Assembly (NCBI GenBank): GCA_039184865.1 | Contig: JBCDAV010000009.1 | Coordinates: 62,001 to 126,000 of the forward strand | Direction of reading: 5' to 3' | Length of the DNA: 64,000 nucleotides | Source: Thermohalobaculum sp039184865 | Lineage (GTDB): Bacteria > Pseudomonadota > Alphaproteobacteria > Rhodobacterales > Rhodobacteraceae | Shown: positions 44,024-52,113 of the stretch, piece after piece | How positions within the stretch are numbered: position 1 is the first letter of the stretch | Layout of the letters: each line of letters starts with the position of its first letter | Made by a program: the position numbers and the translations under genes | The notes under the pieces: generated by a model | What the model was told of the DNA's origin: nothing | The model's input: only the letters and a program-made list of their open reading frames with translations | The model's database searches: none

Positions 44024-45073
44024 ATGCGCGATCCGGCGATCTTCGACGGCCACAATGATCTGTTGTCCGAGTTATGGCGGGCAGGGGGCGATCCGGCAAA
44101 GCGGTTCGCCGAAGGGCTTCCCGGTCACATAGACCGGGCACGCGCTGAGGCCGGCGGCTTCGGCGGCGGGTTCTTCGCGGTCTGGATCCCCTCGCCGGTG
44201 GACCTTACAGATCTCACCGAGCGGATGTCACAGCCGCAATACGACCTCCCGATGCCGCCGCCGATCCCGCAGGATGCAGCGCTTCCGGCCGCCTTCGGTC
44301 AGATTGCCGTGCTGCACCGTCTTGAAGCCGCTGGTCACCTCAGCGTCTGCACGTCGGTCGATCAGATCGAAAATTGCCGCCGCGAGGGCCGCATGGCGGC
44401 GATTCTGCATTTCGAGGGTGCCGAGGCGATCGACGGCAACCTGGAGGCGCTCGAGGTTTTCCACCGCGCCGGTTTGCGCTCGCTCGGTCCGGTCTGGAGC
44501 CGCAACACCAGATTCGCCGAGGGCGTGCCGTTCCGCTTCCCCGCGAGCCCCGATATCGGCGGTGGCCTGACCGAAGACGGCGTGAGACTCGTGAAAGCCT
44601 GCAACCAGATGGGCATCATGCTCGATGTCTCGCATCTGAACGCTGCCGGGTTCTGGGATCTCGCCCGTGTTTCGGACGCACCGATCGTTGCCACGCATTC
44701 CAACGCGCATGCGATCTCCCGGCACGCGCGGAACCTCACCGACGACCAGTTGCGCGCCATCGCGGACTCGGACGGCATGGTTGGGCTGAACTTCGCCACC
44801 GCCTTCCTGCGCCCGGACGGTCAGATGGTCACCGACGTTCCGTTCGAGCTGATGATGCGCCATCTCGACCATCTGATGGGCATTCTCGGCGAGGACAGGG
44901 TTGGTTTCGGCTCCGATTTCGATGGGGCTATCGTACCGGCCGGGATCAAGGATCTTGCCGGACTCCCGAACCTGCGCCAGGCGATGCGCGACCACGGCTA
45001 TGATGACGCGCTGATCGAGAAACTTTGCTGGGGCAACTGGATGGCTGTATTGCGACGGGTCTGGAAAAACTAG
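44024..45073 (+). CDS. Membrane dipeptidase (M19 family)
   Basis: 349 residues. M19 zinc-site motifs: IFDGHNDLLSELWRA (HxD), ILHFEGAEAIDGNLEALEVF (Glu), LDVSHLNAAGFWDLARVSDA (His) and IVATHSNAHAISRHARNLTD (His). The C-terminal FGSDFDGAIVPAGIKDL is also typical. It hydrolyses dipeptides, often with broad specificity. No signal peptide, so cytoplasmic despite the family name. Confidence 0.93.
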   Translation: MRDPAIFDGHNDLLSELWRAGGDPAKRFAEGLPGHIDRARAEAGGFGGGFFAVWIPSPVDLTDLTERMSQPQYDLPMPPPIPQDAALPAAFGQIAVLHRLEAAGHLSVCTSVDQIENCRREGRMAAILHFEGAEAIDGNLEALEVFHRAGLRSLGPVWSRNTRFAEGVPFRFPASPDIGGGLTEDGVRLVKACNQMGIMLDVSHLNAAGFWDLARVSDAPIVATHSNAHAISRHARNLTDDQLRAIADSDGMVGLNFATAFLRPDGQMVTDVPFELMMRHLDHLMGILGEDRVGFGSDFDGAIVPAGIKDLAGLPNLRQAMRDHGYDDALIEKLCWGNWMAVLRRVWKN

Positions 45074-45077
45074 GCGC

Positions 45078-45596
45078 TCAGCCCTTCATGCCCCAGCGGA
45101 TGCGCGCCCAGGCGCGCTCGTGGAAATAATACAGAAACAGCTTGGTGATGACCTCGAAGCCACCGATCGAGATCGCCGTTCCAATGTTTCCGGTAAAGAT
45201 CAGCGCGAGTATCATCGTGTCGAGCGAGGCCGTGATCCGCCACGTCGCAGTCTTCACGCCCGACCGTTTTGGCCCGTCACGTCGCGCACCGTGATCATCG
45301 ATCCCGACATCCCAGCGCGATCGCGCCCAGAGCCGCTCGTGTACATAGTAGAGCACCATCTTCGTGATGACCTCGGTCACCGCGATGAAGGTCGCCGTCT
45401 TGGCATTGTCGGCGTGCGATCCCGGCTCCATCCCGAATACCGGTGCGAGGAAGGTCAGTATCACGAAGCTGAGCAACAGCGTATCTAGCGTACCGACGAC
45501 GCGCCACGAGACCGCCTTGGCAAGCGATCGCTTCGGGTTGACCGCCGGGATATCGCCCGGGTCTACATGTGCAGGTTTCGCCGTCGTCTCGGACAC
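45078..45596 (-). CDS. DUF2061 membrane protein (tandem domain)
   Basis: 172 residues with two DUF2061 copies: SLAKAVSWRVVGTLDTLLLS...EVITKMVLYYVHERLWARSR (~24-95) and TATWRITASLDTMILALIFT...EVITKLFLYYFHERAWARIR (~110-170). Each copy has two membrane helices separated by a polar turn, so the protein has about four. Function unknown. Convergent with the dipeptidase gene; stop codons are 4 bp apart. Confidence 0.88.
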   Translation of the reverse strand: MSETTAKPAHVDPGDIPAVNPKRSLAKAVSWRVVGTLDTLLLSFVILTFLAPVFGMEPGSHADNAKTATFIAVTEVITKMVLYYVHERLWARSRWDVGIDDHGARRDGPKRSGVKTATWRITASLDTMILALIFTGNIGTAISIGGFEVITKLFLYYFHERAWARIRWGMKG

Positions 45597-45675
45597 ATGT
45601 ATGCTCCGTCCCGAACACGTTCGGATGCAGAAGTATGCTGGTTTTCTTGCGAAAACGCAAAATCGGGAGGGGAAA

Positions 45676-46641
45676 TTGGAACGCAGACGGTTCGGACGAA
45701 CGGGGCTTCAGATCCCCCGGATCACATTCGGCGGCGGTTGGGTCGGCGGGGTTCTGATCCATCAGGACCGCGCCACGGCGCACGGCGTGCTCGATATGGC
45801 GATGGACGCAGGCGTCGACTGGATCGACACCGCGGCGCTCTACGGAAACGGCGTCTCGGAAACCGTAATCGGCGAATGGCTGGCCGAGCGCCCGGACGTC
45901 GCGTTGTCCGGCATTTCCACGAAGTTCCGGCTCGATCTCGCCCAACCGGATTGGCCAGGCCAGATGCGGCGCTCGGTCGAAGAGTCATTGCGCCGTCTCG
46001 GGCGGGACAGCGTGGATCTGATCTATCTGCACAACCAGATCGGGCAGGCGCATGGGCTGGAGATTGACGGAACATTTCAGATCGCCGACGCGATGGAGAA
46101 GCTCCGTGAACAGGGCCTGTGCAACCATCTCGGCTTTACGGCGCTCGGTGATCCGGCAGCTTTGAAAGACGTTGTCCGCGCCCGGCGTTTTGACGCCGCA
46201 CAGGTGTATTACAACGCGTTGAATCCGACGGCAGACAAGCCCGTATCGGGTCCGTGGAACACCCATGACTTCAATGCGCTGCTGCACGACTGCGCTGCAC
46301 AGGATATGGGGACCATGGGCATACGGATCTTCGCGGGCGGGCATCTGGCATCGAGTGTGCGCCACGGGCGCGAGATCCCGATCACTGACAACACCGGCGA
46401 TACGGCCGAGGAAGCCCGCTTTGCTGCCTTCAGTCAGGCGCTTGGCGAAGAGCATGGCACGCCTGCGCAGATCGCCCTGCGCTTCGGCCTCGCCTGTGAT
46501 CTGCTCTCGACGATCGTGGTCGGTCTCGGCGAGCCGGATCACTTGCGCCAGGCAATCGAAGCCGAGCGCATGGGACCTTTGCCGGACGACGCTTTGGAAG
46601 CCTTGGACGAGCTGCGCAGGGCACCGGCTTTCACCCTTTAG
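45676..46641 (+). CDS. Aldo/keto reductase
   Basis: 321 residues from a TTG at 45676 with GGGAGGGG upstream; an ATG at 45625 would add 17 residues. TIM-barrel AKR features: RRFGRTGLQIPRITFGGGWV, ALDMAMDAGVDWIDTAALYG with the catalytic Asp/Tyr, SVDLIYLHNQIGQAHGLEID. NAD(P)H-dependent, substrate unknown. Divergent from the DUF2061 gene. Confidence 0.88.
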   Translation: MERRRFGRTGLQIPRITFGGGWVGGVLIHQDRATAHGVLDMAMDAGVDWIDTAALYGNGVSETVIGEWLAERPDVALSGISTKFRLDLAQPDWPGQMRRSVEESLRRLGRDSVDLIYLHNQIGQAHGLEIDGTFQIADAMEKLREQGLCNHLGFTALGDPAALKDVVRARRFDAAQVYYNALNPTADKPVSGPWNTHDFNALLHDCAAQDMGTMGIRIFAGGHLASSVRHGREIPITDNTGDTAEEARFAAFSQALGEEHGTPAQIALRFGLACDLLSTIVVGLGEPDHLRQAIEAERMGPLPDDALEALDELRRAPAFTL

Positions 46642-46713
46642 CGTGCCGAATTTGAGCCTCGGAAACCGCTCCGGTTCCGCTCGAGATTTCGGAAAATCCC
46701 GTCCGAATTCTCC

Positions 46714-46742
46714 TTGACGCTCATTACCGCCTCGCCTAGAAC
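46714..46742 (+). promoter_or_regulatory. Predicted tRNA-Asp promoter
   Basis: TTGACG (46714-46719), 17-bp spacer, TAGAAC (46737-46742). A start near 46749 would give a ~29-nt leader before the tRNA. It shares its layout with the promoter before nuoA. Confidence 0.6.
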
Positions 46743-46777
46743 GCCGGTCTCTCCGGGAGCTTCTCGCCCGGAGCTGC

Positions 46778-46854
46778 GCGGTTGTAGCTCAGTTGGTTAG
46801 AGTGCCGGCCTGTCACGCCGGAGGTCGCGGGTTCGAGCCCCGTCAACCGCGCCA
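46778..46854 (+). tRNA. tRNA-Asp (anticodon GTC)
   Basis: Acceptor GCGGTTG/CAACCGC, D arm GCTCAGTTGGTTAGAGT, anticodon arm GCCGG-CCTGTCAC-GCCGG with GTC, T arm GCGGGTTCGAGCCCCGT, discriminator G, encoded CCA. All stems pair. Confidence 0.97.
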
Positions 46855-46949
46855 CATCTCCCGAAAAAAGCCGTTAACGCGATCTTGAAGTTAGCTGTGC
46901 GGTAACAGGAACCGCAGAACGCATTTTCCGCGTTGCGGCAATGGTGCGA

Positions 46950-46978
46950 TTGACCTGTCTGAGTGCCCTCGTTAGGAC
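46950..46978 (+). promoter_or_regulatory. Predicted nuo operon promoter
   Basis: TTGACC (46950-46955), 17-bp spacer, TAGGAC (46973-46978). Transcription would start near 46985, leaving ~38 nt before the nuoA ATG at 47023. It is the only well-spaced hexamer pair in the 168-bp gap between tRNA-Asp and nuoA. Confidence 0.65.
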
Positions 46979-47022
46979 AGGAGAGCGGCGCCAAGAACGT
47001 GACGCGTCAAGCAGGATGTCAC

Positions 47023-47388
47023 ATGGAAGAGCTTCTCCGCGAATACCTTCCGATTGTCATTTTTCTGGGTATTGCGATTGCACTCGGCCTCGTCCTGATG
47101 CTGGCTGCGGCCGTGCTTGCGGTACGGCGCCCGGATCCCGAGAAAATCTCGGCCTACGAGTGCGGTTTCAACGCATTCGACGACGCCCGCATGAAGTTCG
47201 ACGTGCGCTTCTATCTCGTGTCGATCCTGTTCATCATCTTCGATCTCGAGATCGCTATGCTTTTCCCGTGGGCTGCCGCGTTCGGATCCCTCAGCGACGT
47301 CGCGTTCTGGTCGATGATGGTGTTCCTGGCGGTACTCACGATCGGCTTCGCCTATGAATGGAAAAAGGGGGCGCTGGAATGGGAGTAG
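47023..47388 (+). CDS. nuoA: NADH-quinone oxidoreductase subunit A
   Basis: 121 residues from ATG 47023; a longer frame reaches 46963. Three transmembrane helices and the matrix-type loop with the conserved PDPEKISAYECGFNAFDDAR, including the loop cysteine, then FDVRFYLVSILFIIFDLEIA. Membrane arm subunit near the quinone channel. Overlaps nuoB by 10 bp and opens the operon. Confidence 0.96.
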   Translation: MEELLREYLPIVIFLGIAIALGLVLMLAAAVLAVRRPDPEKISAYECGFNAFDDARMKFDVRFYLVSILFIIFDLEIAMLFPWAAAFGSLSDVAFWSMMVFLAVLTIGFAYEWKKGALEWE

Positions 47389-47900
47389 CGACCGCAGGCG
47401 CGGACAAGGACGTGCTGGCAGCTAACATCTCAAACGAACTGGCAGACAAGGGCTTCATCCTCACCACGGCGGATGACGTGATCAACTGGTCGCGCACCGG
47501 GTCGTTGTTCTGGATGACCTTCGGGCTTGCCTGTTGCGCCGTCGAAATGATGCACACGTCGATGCCGCGATACGATGTAGAGCGGTTCGGCTTCGCGCCG
47601 CGCGCCAGCCCTCGTCAGTCCGACGTGATGATCGTCGCCGGTACGCTGACCAACAAGATGGCCCCGGCCCTGCGCAAGGTCTACGATCAAATGCCCGAGC
47701 CGCGCTATGTGATCTCGATGGGATCGTGCGCCAATGGCGGCGGCTACTATCACTATTCCTACTCGGTGGTGCGCGGGTGCGACCGCGTCGTGCCTGTCGA
47801 CATCTACGTGCCGGGCTGCCCGCCGACGGCCGAGGCCTTGCTCTACGGAATTCTGCAGCTGCAGCGGAAGATCCGCCGCACCGGCACGATCACGCGGTGA
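47379..47900 (+). CDS. nuoB: NADH-quinone oxidoreductase subunit B (PSST)
   Basis: 173 residues. Ligands of the N2 [4Fe-4S] cluster are visible: tandem cysteines in TFGLACCAVEMMHTS, ISMGSCANGGGYYHYSYSVV, and VPGCPPTAEALLYGILQLQ. ATG 47379 overlaps nuoA. It passes electrons to quinone at the peripheral/membrane arm junction. Confidence 0.97.
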   Translation: MGVATAGADKDVLAANISNELADKGFILTTADDVINWSRTGSLFWMTFGLACCAVEMMHTSMPRYDVERFGFAPRASPRQSDVMIVAGTLTNKMAPALRKVYDQMPEPRYVISMGSCANGGGYYHYSYSVVRGCDRVVPVDIYVPGCPPTAEALLYGILQLQRKIRRTGTITR

Positions 47901-47924
47901 ACGCCGGGACGGGTGGAGGACAGG

Positions 47925-48527
47925 ATGACAGAAGCCCTTGAAGAGCTTGGCGAGCTGATCTCGGCGGCTCAGTCGGACGCCGTGCTCGGTCATCAGATCG
48001 CCCACGAGGAACTGACGCTGAGCGCGACGGTCGCGGGCTTGCGGGTTCTCGTGACCTATCTGCGCGACAACGCCGCCTGCGCGTTCACGACGCTGATCGA
48101 CATCACGGCGATCGACTGGCCGGAGCGCGAAGACCGCTTCGATGTCGTCTACCACTTCCTGTCGATGCCGCAGAACCAGCGTCTCAGGGTCAAGCTCGCG
48201 GTCGCCGAAGACGAGATTGTTCCCTCGATCACCGACCTGCACCCCTCGGCCAACTGGTTCGAACGCGAAGTCTTCGACATGTACGGCGTGATGTTCTCCG
48301 GCCACCCGGATCTGCGCCGCATCCTCACCGATTACGGGTTCCGCGGGCACCCGCTGCGCAAGGACTTTCCGACCACCGGTTACACCGAGGTCCGCTATGA
48401 CGAGACCCAGAAACGCGTGGTCTACGAGCCGGTCAGCCTGGTGCAGGAATACCGCCAGTTCGACTTCATGAGCCCGTGGGAGGGAGCTGACTACATCCTC
48501 CCCGGCGACGAGAAGAAGGAAGCCTGA
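47925..48527 (+). CDS. nuoC: NADH-quinone oxidoreductase subunit C (30 kDa)
   Basis: 200 residues from ATG 47925 with GGAGG upstream. The 30-kDa signature FEREVFDMYGVMFSGHPDLR, then ILTDYGFRGHPLRKDFPTTG. A separate NuoC, not fused to NuoD as in enterobacteria. Structural subunit of the Q module. Confidence 0.97.
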   Translation: MTEALEELGELISAAQSDAVLGHQIAHEELTLSATVAGLRVLVTYLRDNAACAFTTLIDITAIDWPEREDRFDVVYHFLSMPQNQRLRVKLAVAEDEIVPSITDLHPSANWFEREVFDMYGVMFSGHPDLRRILTDYGFRGHPLRKDFPTTGYTEVRYDETQKRVVYEPVSLVQEYRQFDFMSPWEGADYILPGDEKKEA

Positions 48528-48529
48528 GA

Positions 48530-48913
48530 ATGCTTGACACACAAGCAGAAGCTGCAATCCGTGCCGCTGCCGAGGGCTATTGCCTCGCGCTGCACAATGC
48601 CGATGCGGATTTCCTCGAGACCCTCTGCCACGAGCGGTACTTCATGACCTCGATGCAGCCGGACGGAACCGAGCTGTTCTTCGACAAGGCGGCCTTCGTG
48701 GCCCGCTGTCGGGCGCGCGAGCCGTTCGCGGGCGATCCGTCCTTCGAGATCCTGTCAATCGACATCGAGCCCGAGATGGCATCGGTAAAGCTCTGGGTCG
48801 ACATGGAGCCGCGCCGCTACTGCGATTATCTCGGCTTCATGAAGGTCGGCGACGACTGGAAGCTGATCACCAAACTCTTCCGCACGGCCAAGGGGCCTGC
48901 GGTCGGCGCGTGA
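48530..48913 (+). CDS. NTF2-like / lumazine-binding-type protein embedded in nuo operon
   Basis: 127 residues, starting two bases after the nuoC stop. SnoaL/NTF2 cone fold pattern: AAIRAAAEGYCLALHNADAD, FLETLCHERYFMTSMQPDGT, ending KVGDDWKLITKLFRTAKGP. Family PF12893-like. No catalytic residues can be assigned. Not a core complex I subunit; role in assembly or metabolism unknown. Confidence 0.78.
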   Translation: MLDTQAEAAIRAAAEGYCLALHNADADFLETLCHERYFMTSMQPDGTELFFDKAAFVARCRAREPFAGDPSFEILSIDIEPEMASVKLWVDMEPRRYCDYLGFMKVGDDWKLITKLFRTAKGPAVGA

Positions 48914-48923
48914 GGACGCATCG

Positions 48924-49109
48924 ATGGCGATCATCGGCATTCTGATCATGGCGCTGATCCTGGTGCCGCCGTTCTGGATCCTGCTGCCGCGAGCCGGGAT
49001 CCCGTCGACGGTGGCGCTGGTGGCGGCGATCCCTCTCGGCGCGGTCATTCTGCTCTGGGTACTCGCGATCCGTGAGTGGCCCTCGGGCGGCATATCGGGG
49101 AGCGCGTGA
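48924..49109 (+). CDS. Mini membrane protein 1 in nuo operon
   Basis: 61 residues with two hydrophobic helices: MAIIGILIMALILVPPFWIL and STVALVAAIPLGAVILLWVL, ending REWPSGG. Its stop overlaps the start of the next gene (TGATG), whose product is a paralogue with LPRxGxP and xxWPS in the same places. Function unknown. Confidence 0.75.
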   Translation: MAIIGILIMALILVPPFWILLPRAGIPSTVALVAAIPLGAVILLWVLAIREWPSGGISGSA

Positions 49110-49324
49110 TGGTGCCTTCGATTTGGCAGATCATGATAGCCACTCTGATAGGCGTCATTTGGGCGGTCCCGCTTTGGAAAATGCTGCCAAGAACTGGGCT
49201 TCCGAAGCAGCTGGCACTTTTGATGTTTGTACCGCTCGTGGGAACAGTGGCATTGGCCGTCTTGATTTGGTTAATGGCCTATCGTGATTGGCCATCTAAC
49301 GAGCAAGTTGAGGTGGTAAAATGA
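49109..49324 (+). CDS. Mini membrane protein 2 in nuo operon (paralogue of previous)
   Basis: 71 residues, two hydrophobic helices around the shared LPRTGLPKQLALLMFVPLVG segment and an RDWPS end. Coupled to the preceding gene and overlapping nuoD's ATG by 4 bp. This stretch is visibly more AT-rich than its neighbours. Tandem duplication is the simplest origin. Confidence 0.75.
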   Translation: MVPSIWQIMIATLIGVIWAVPLWKMLPRTGLPKQLALLMFVPLVGTVALAVLIWLMAYRDWPSNEQVEVVK

Positions 49325-50535
49325 TGGACGGCTCGGCCAACTTCCAGACCGGCGAACAGCGGATCCGGAACTTCAACATCAACTTCGGGCCGCAACACCC
49401 TGCAGCACACGGCGTTTTGCGGATGGTGCTGGAACTCGACGGCGAAATCGTCGAGCGGACGGACCCGCATATCGGCCTGCTGCACCGCGGCACCGAGAAG
49501 TTGATGGAGAGCCGCACCTACCTGCAGAACCTGCCCTATTTCGACCGGCTCGACTACGTGGCGCCGATGAATCAGGAGCACGCCTGGTGTCTGGCCATCG
49601 AGAAGCTGATCGGCGCCGAGATCCCGCGCCGGGGCAGCCTGATCCGCGTGCTCTATTCCGAGATCGGACGCATCCTGAACCACCTCCTCAATGTCACGAC
49701 CCAGGCGATGGATGTTGGCGCGCTGACCCCGCCGCTCTGGGGATTTGAGGAGCGCGAGAAGCTGATGATCTTCTACGAGCGGGCCTGCGGGGCGCGGCTC
49801 CACGCGGCATATTTCCGGCCCGGCGGCGTGCATCAGGATCTTCCGCCTGCGCTCTGTGACGACATCTGGCAGTGGACCGAGGAATTCCCGGCAATCCTCG
49901 ACGACCTCGAAGGCCTTCTGACAGACAACCGCATCTTCAAGCAGCGCAATGTCGACATCGGCATCGTCTCGGTGGAGGAAGCGCAGGCATGGGGCTTCTC
50001 CGGCGTCATGGTGCGCGGTTCGGGCTGGGCCTGGGACTTGCGCCGCGCGCAGCCCTACGAGTGCTACAACGAGTTCGATTTCCGCATCCCGGTCGGCAAG
50101 CACGGCGATTGCTATGACCGCTATCTCTGCCGGATGGAGGAGATGCGCGAGTCGACCAAGATCGTCCGGCAGGCGCTCGAGAAACTCGACAAGTGCCCCG
50201 GTGAGCCGGTGATGACAACCGATGGCAAGATGGCGCCGCCCAGACGCGGCGAGATGAAGGCGTCGATGGAGGCGCTGATCCACCACTTCAAGCTCTACAC
50301 CGAAGGCTTCCGCGTACCCGCCGGTGAGGTCTACGCGTCTGTCGAGGCGCCGAAGGGCGAGTTTGGCGTCTACCTCGTCAGTGACGGCACCAACAAACCC
50401 TATAAGGCCAAGATCCGTGCGCCGGGCTATCCGCACCTCGCGGCGATGGACCATCTCTGCAAGGGCCACCAGTTGGCCGATGTGTCTGCACTGCTCGGCT
50501 CACTCGACGTCGTGTTCGGGGAGATCGACCGGTGA
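49321..50535 (+). CDS. nuoD: NADH-quinone oxidoreductase subunit D (49 kDa)
   Basis: 404 residues (start 49321 or the adjacent ATG at 49324). Conserved FGPQHPAAHGVLRMVLELDG, HIGLLHRGTEKLMESRTYLQ, the GGVHQDLPPALCDD region and a C-terminal FxEIDR end. Forms the quinone pocket with NuoB. Confidence 0.97.
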   Translation: MMDGSANFQTGEQRIRNFNINFGPQHPAAHGVLRMVLELDGEIVERTDPHIGLLHRGTEKLMESRTYLQNLPYFDRLDYVAPMNQEHAWCLAIEKLIGAEIPRRGSLIRVLYSEIGRILNHLLNVTTQAMDVGALTPPLWGFEEREKLMIFYERACGARLHAAYFRPGGVHQDLPPALCDDIWQWTEEFPAILDDLEGLLTDNRIFKQRNVDIGIVSVEEAQAWGFSGVMVRGSGWAWDLRRAQPYECYNEFDFRIPVGKHGDCYDRYLCRMEEMRESTKIVRQALEKLDKCPGEPVMTTDGKMAPPRRGEMKASMEALIHHFKLYTEGFRVPAGEVYASVEAPKGEFGVYLVSDGTNKPYKAKIRAPGYPHLAAMDHLCKGHQLADVSALLGSLDVVFGEIDR

Positions 50536-50593
50536 TCCTGTGCGCGATCCGTCGGCTCCTGCCGCTGCCCGTCTTCCAGGCGGAGCGGCGCGC

Positions 50594-50968
50594 GTGACCG
50601 AAATGTTCCTCAACAACGGGTGGATCGTTCTGGCCTTGCCCGGCATCTTCGGCCTGATCGGCGCGTTCATGGCTGATCCAAAATCGCCCGATACGCCGGA
50701 AACGGGGCGGATCTCGCCCTTCTTCGTCTGGGCGTGGGGGTCCTTCATCATCCTCGGCATGGCCTTCGTGATCACGGTCTTCGGAGCGGGCGCAAGTTGC
50801 GTGTCGCAAGAGACAACGTCCGGCAACAAAATGTGGAACAGTTGCCCCGAAACGATCGGCCGCTGGAACATCGTGCTTGAAGACTGGCAAAGCGCGATCG
50901 GCGCCATTCTCGGTCTGTTTGGCGTTGCCTGGTCGACCTACTACAAAACTGTCTACGGGAGGGCTTGA
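50594..50968 (+). CDS. Hypothetical membrane protein between nuoD and nuoE
   Basis: 124 residues from GTG 50594 with GGCGGAG upstream; ATG 50603 is an alternative. Two hydrophobic stretches (WIVLALPGIFGLIGAFMA; FFVWAWGSFIILGMAFVITV) and a Cys-containing loop (GASCVSQETT, WNSCPETIG) that could form a disulfide. Two bases before the nuoE start. No family known to me. Confidence 0.7.
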   Translation: MTEMFLNNGWIVLALPGIFGLIGAFMADPKSPDTPETGRISPFFVWAWGSFIILGMAFVITVFGAGASCVSQETTSGNKMWNSCPETIGRWNIVLEDWQSAIGAILGLFGVAWSTYYKTVYGRA

Positions 50969-50970
50969 GC

Positions 50971-52083
50971 GTGTCCGTTCGCCGCCTCCACCCTGAGCAG
51001 CCGGAGAGCTTCGCATTCACTCCGGCGAACGCGGAATGGGCAAAGCAGCAGATCTCGAAATACCCCGAGGGTCGGCAGGCATCTGCCGTGATCCCGCTGC
51101 TCTGGCGCGGTCAGGAGCAGGAGGGCTGGGTCACCCGCCCGATGATCGAGGAAGTCGCGAGCATGCTCGGCCTTGCTGACATCCGCGTGCTCGAAGTCGC
51201 GACATTCTACTTCATGTTCCAACTTCAACCCGTTGGTTCAGCGGCGCATATTCAGGTCTGCGGCACGACTTCCTGCATGATCTGCGGGGCGGAGGATCTG
51301 GTCGCCGTCTGCAAGGAAAAGATCGCGCCGAACGCGCATCAGATCAGCGACGACGGCAAGCTGAGCTGGGAAGAAGTCGAGTGTCTCGGTGCGTGTTCGA
51401 ACGCCCCGATGGCGCAGATCGGCAAGGACTACTACGAGGATCTCACGGAAGAGAGCCTTGGCCGCGTAATCGATGACCTGCGCGCAGGACATGTCCCGCC
51501 GCCGGGGCCGCAAAACGGTCGCTGGGCTTCGGAACCGGTCACGGGTCTCACCAGCCTGAAATGCGATCCGACGCACAGCGGAAATGCCTCGCGAGACATC
51601 GCGGCGATGATTGGTGACACGGTCAAAAGGATCGACGGCACCGATCCCGCGCCGCGCTGGGAAACTATCGATCTTGTCTCCGAAAGCCCACTCGATCCAG
51701 CCTATGCGCCGAAACCTGACGATCCCGCGGCGGCGGATGCGGTCGATCTCGTATCGGAGTCTCCGATCGACCCCGCGCTTGCGCCGAAGACACCGACAGC
51801 GTCCGAGTCGCCGTCCGACGAGGACAAGCCCGAACTGTTGAGTGAAGCCCGCGACGGCGCGCCCGATAATCTAAAGCAGATCAAGGGTATCGGCCCGAAG
51901 CTTGAGCGGCTGTGCAACGAACTGGGTGTTTGGCATTTCGACCAGATTGCCTCTTGGAGCGAGGCGGAGGTCGCTTGGGTGGACGACCATCTCGAAGGAT
52001 TCAAGGGGCGGATCGTTCGGGATGACTGGGTGGCGCAGGCCAGAATGCTTGCGGGCGGCGGCGAGACGGATGTCTCGGCGTGA
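50971..52083 (+). CDS. nuoE: NADH-quinone oxidoreductase subunit E with C-terminal extension
   Basis: 370 residues from GTG 50971 (GGGAGGG upstream), about twice the usual ~160-240. The first ~170 are the 24-kDa [2Fe-2S] thioredoxin-like subunit: HIQVCGTTSCMICGAEDLVA and WEEVECLGACSNAPMAQIGK. Then comes a linker with a repeated DLVSESPLDPAYAPK / DLVSESPIDPALAPK. The last ~70 residues form a helix-hairpin-helix-like module (LKQIKGIGPKLERLCNELGV, WVDDHLEGFKGRIVRDDWVA) that recurs in the next gene. The extension could tether the N module or bind a partner. Confidence 0.93.
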   Translation: MSVRRLHPEQPESFAFTPANAEWAKQQISKYPEGRQASAVIPLLWRGQEQEGWVTRPMIEEVASMLGLADIRVLEVATFYFMFQLQPVGSAAHIQVCGTTSCMICGAEDLVAVCKEKIAPNAHQISDDGKLSWEEVECLGACSNAPMAQIGKDYYEDLTEESLGRVIDDLRAGHVPPPGPQNGRWASEPVTGLTSLKCDPTHSGNASRDIAAMIGDTVKRIDGTDPAPRWETIDLVSESPLDPAYAPKPDDPAAADAVDLVSESPIDPALAPKTPTASESPSDEDKPELLSEARDGAPDNLKQIKGIGPKLERLCNELGVWHFDQIASWSEAEVAWVDDHLEGFKGRIVRDDWVAQARMLAGGGETDVSA

Positions 52084-52113
52084 CGCCAAGGTGATGAGGC
52101 GAGGGAAACGAGT

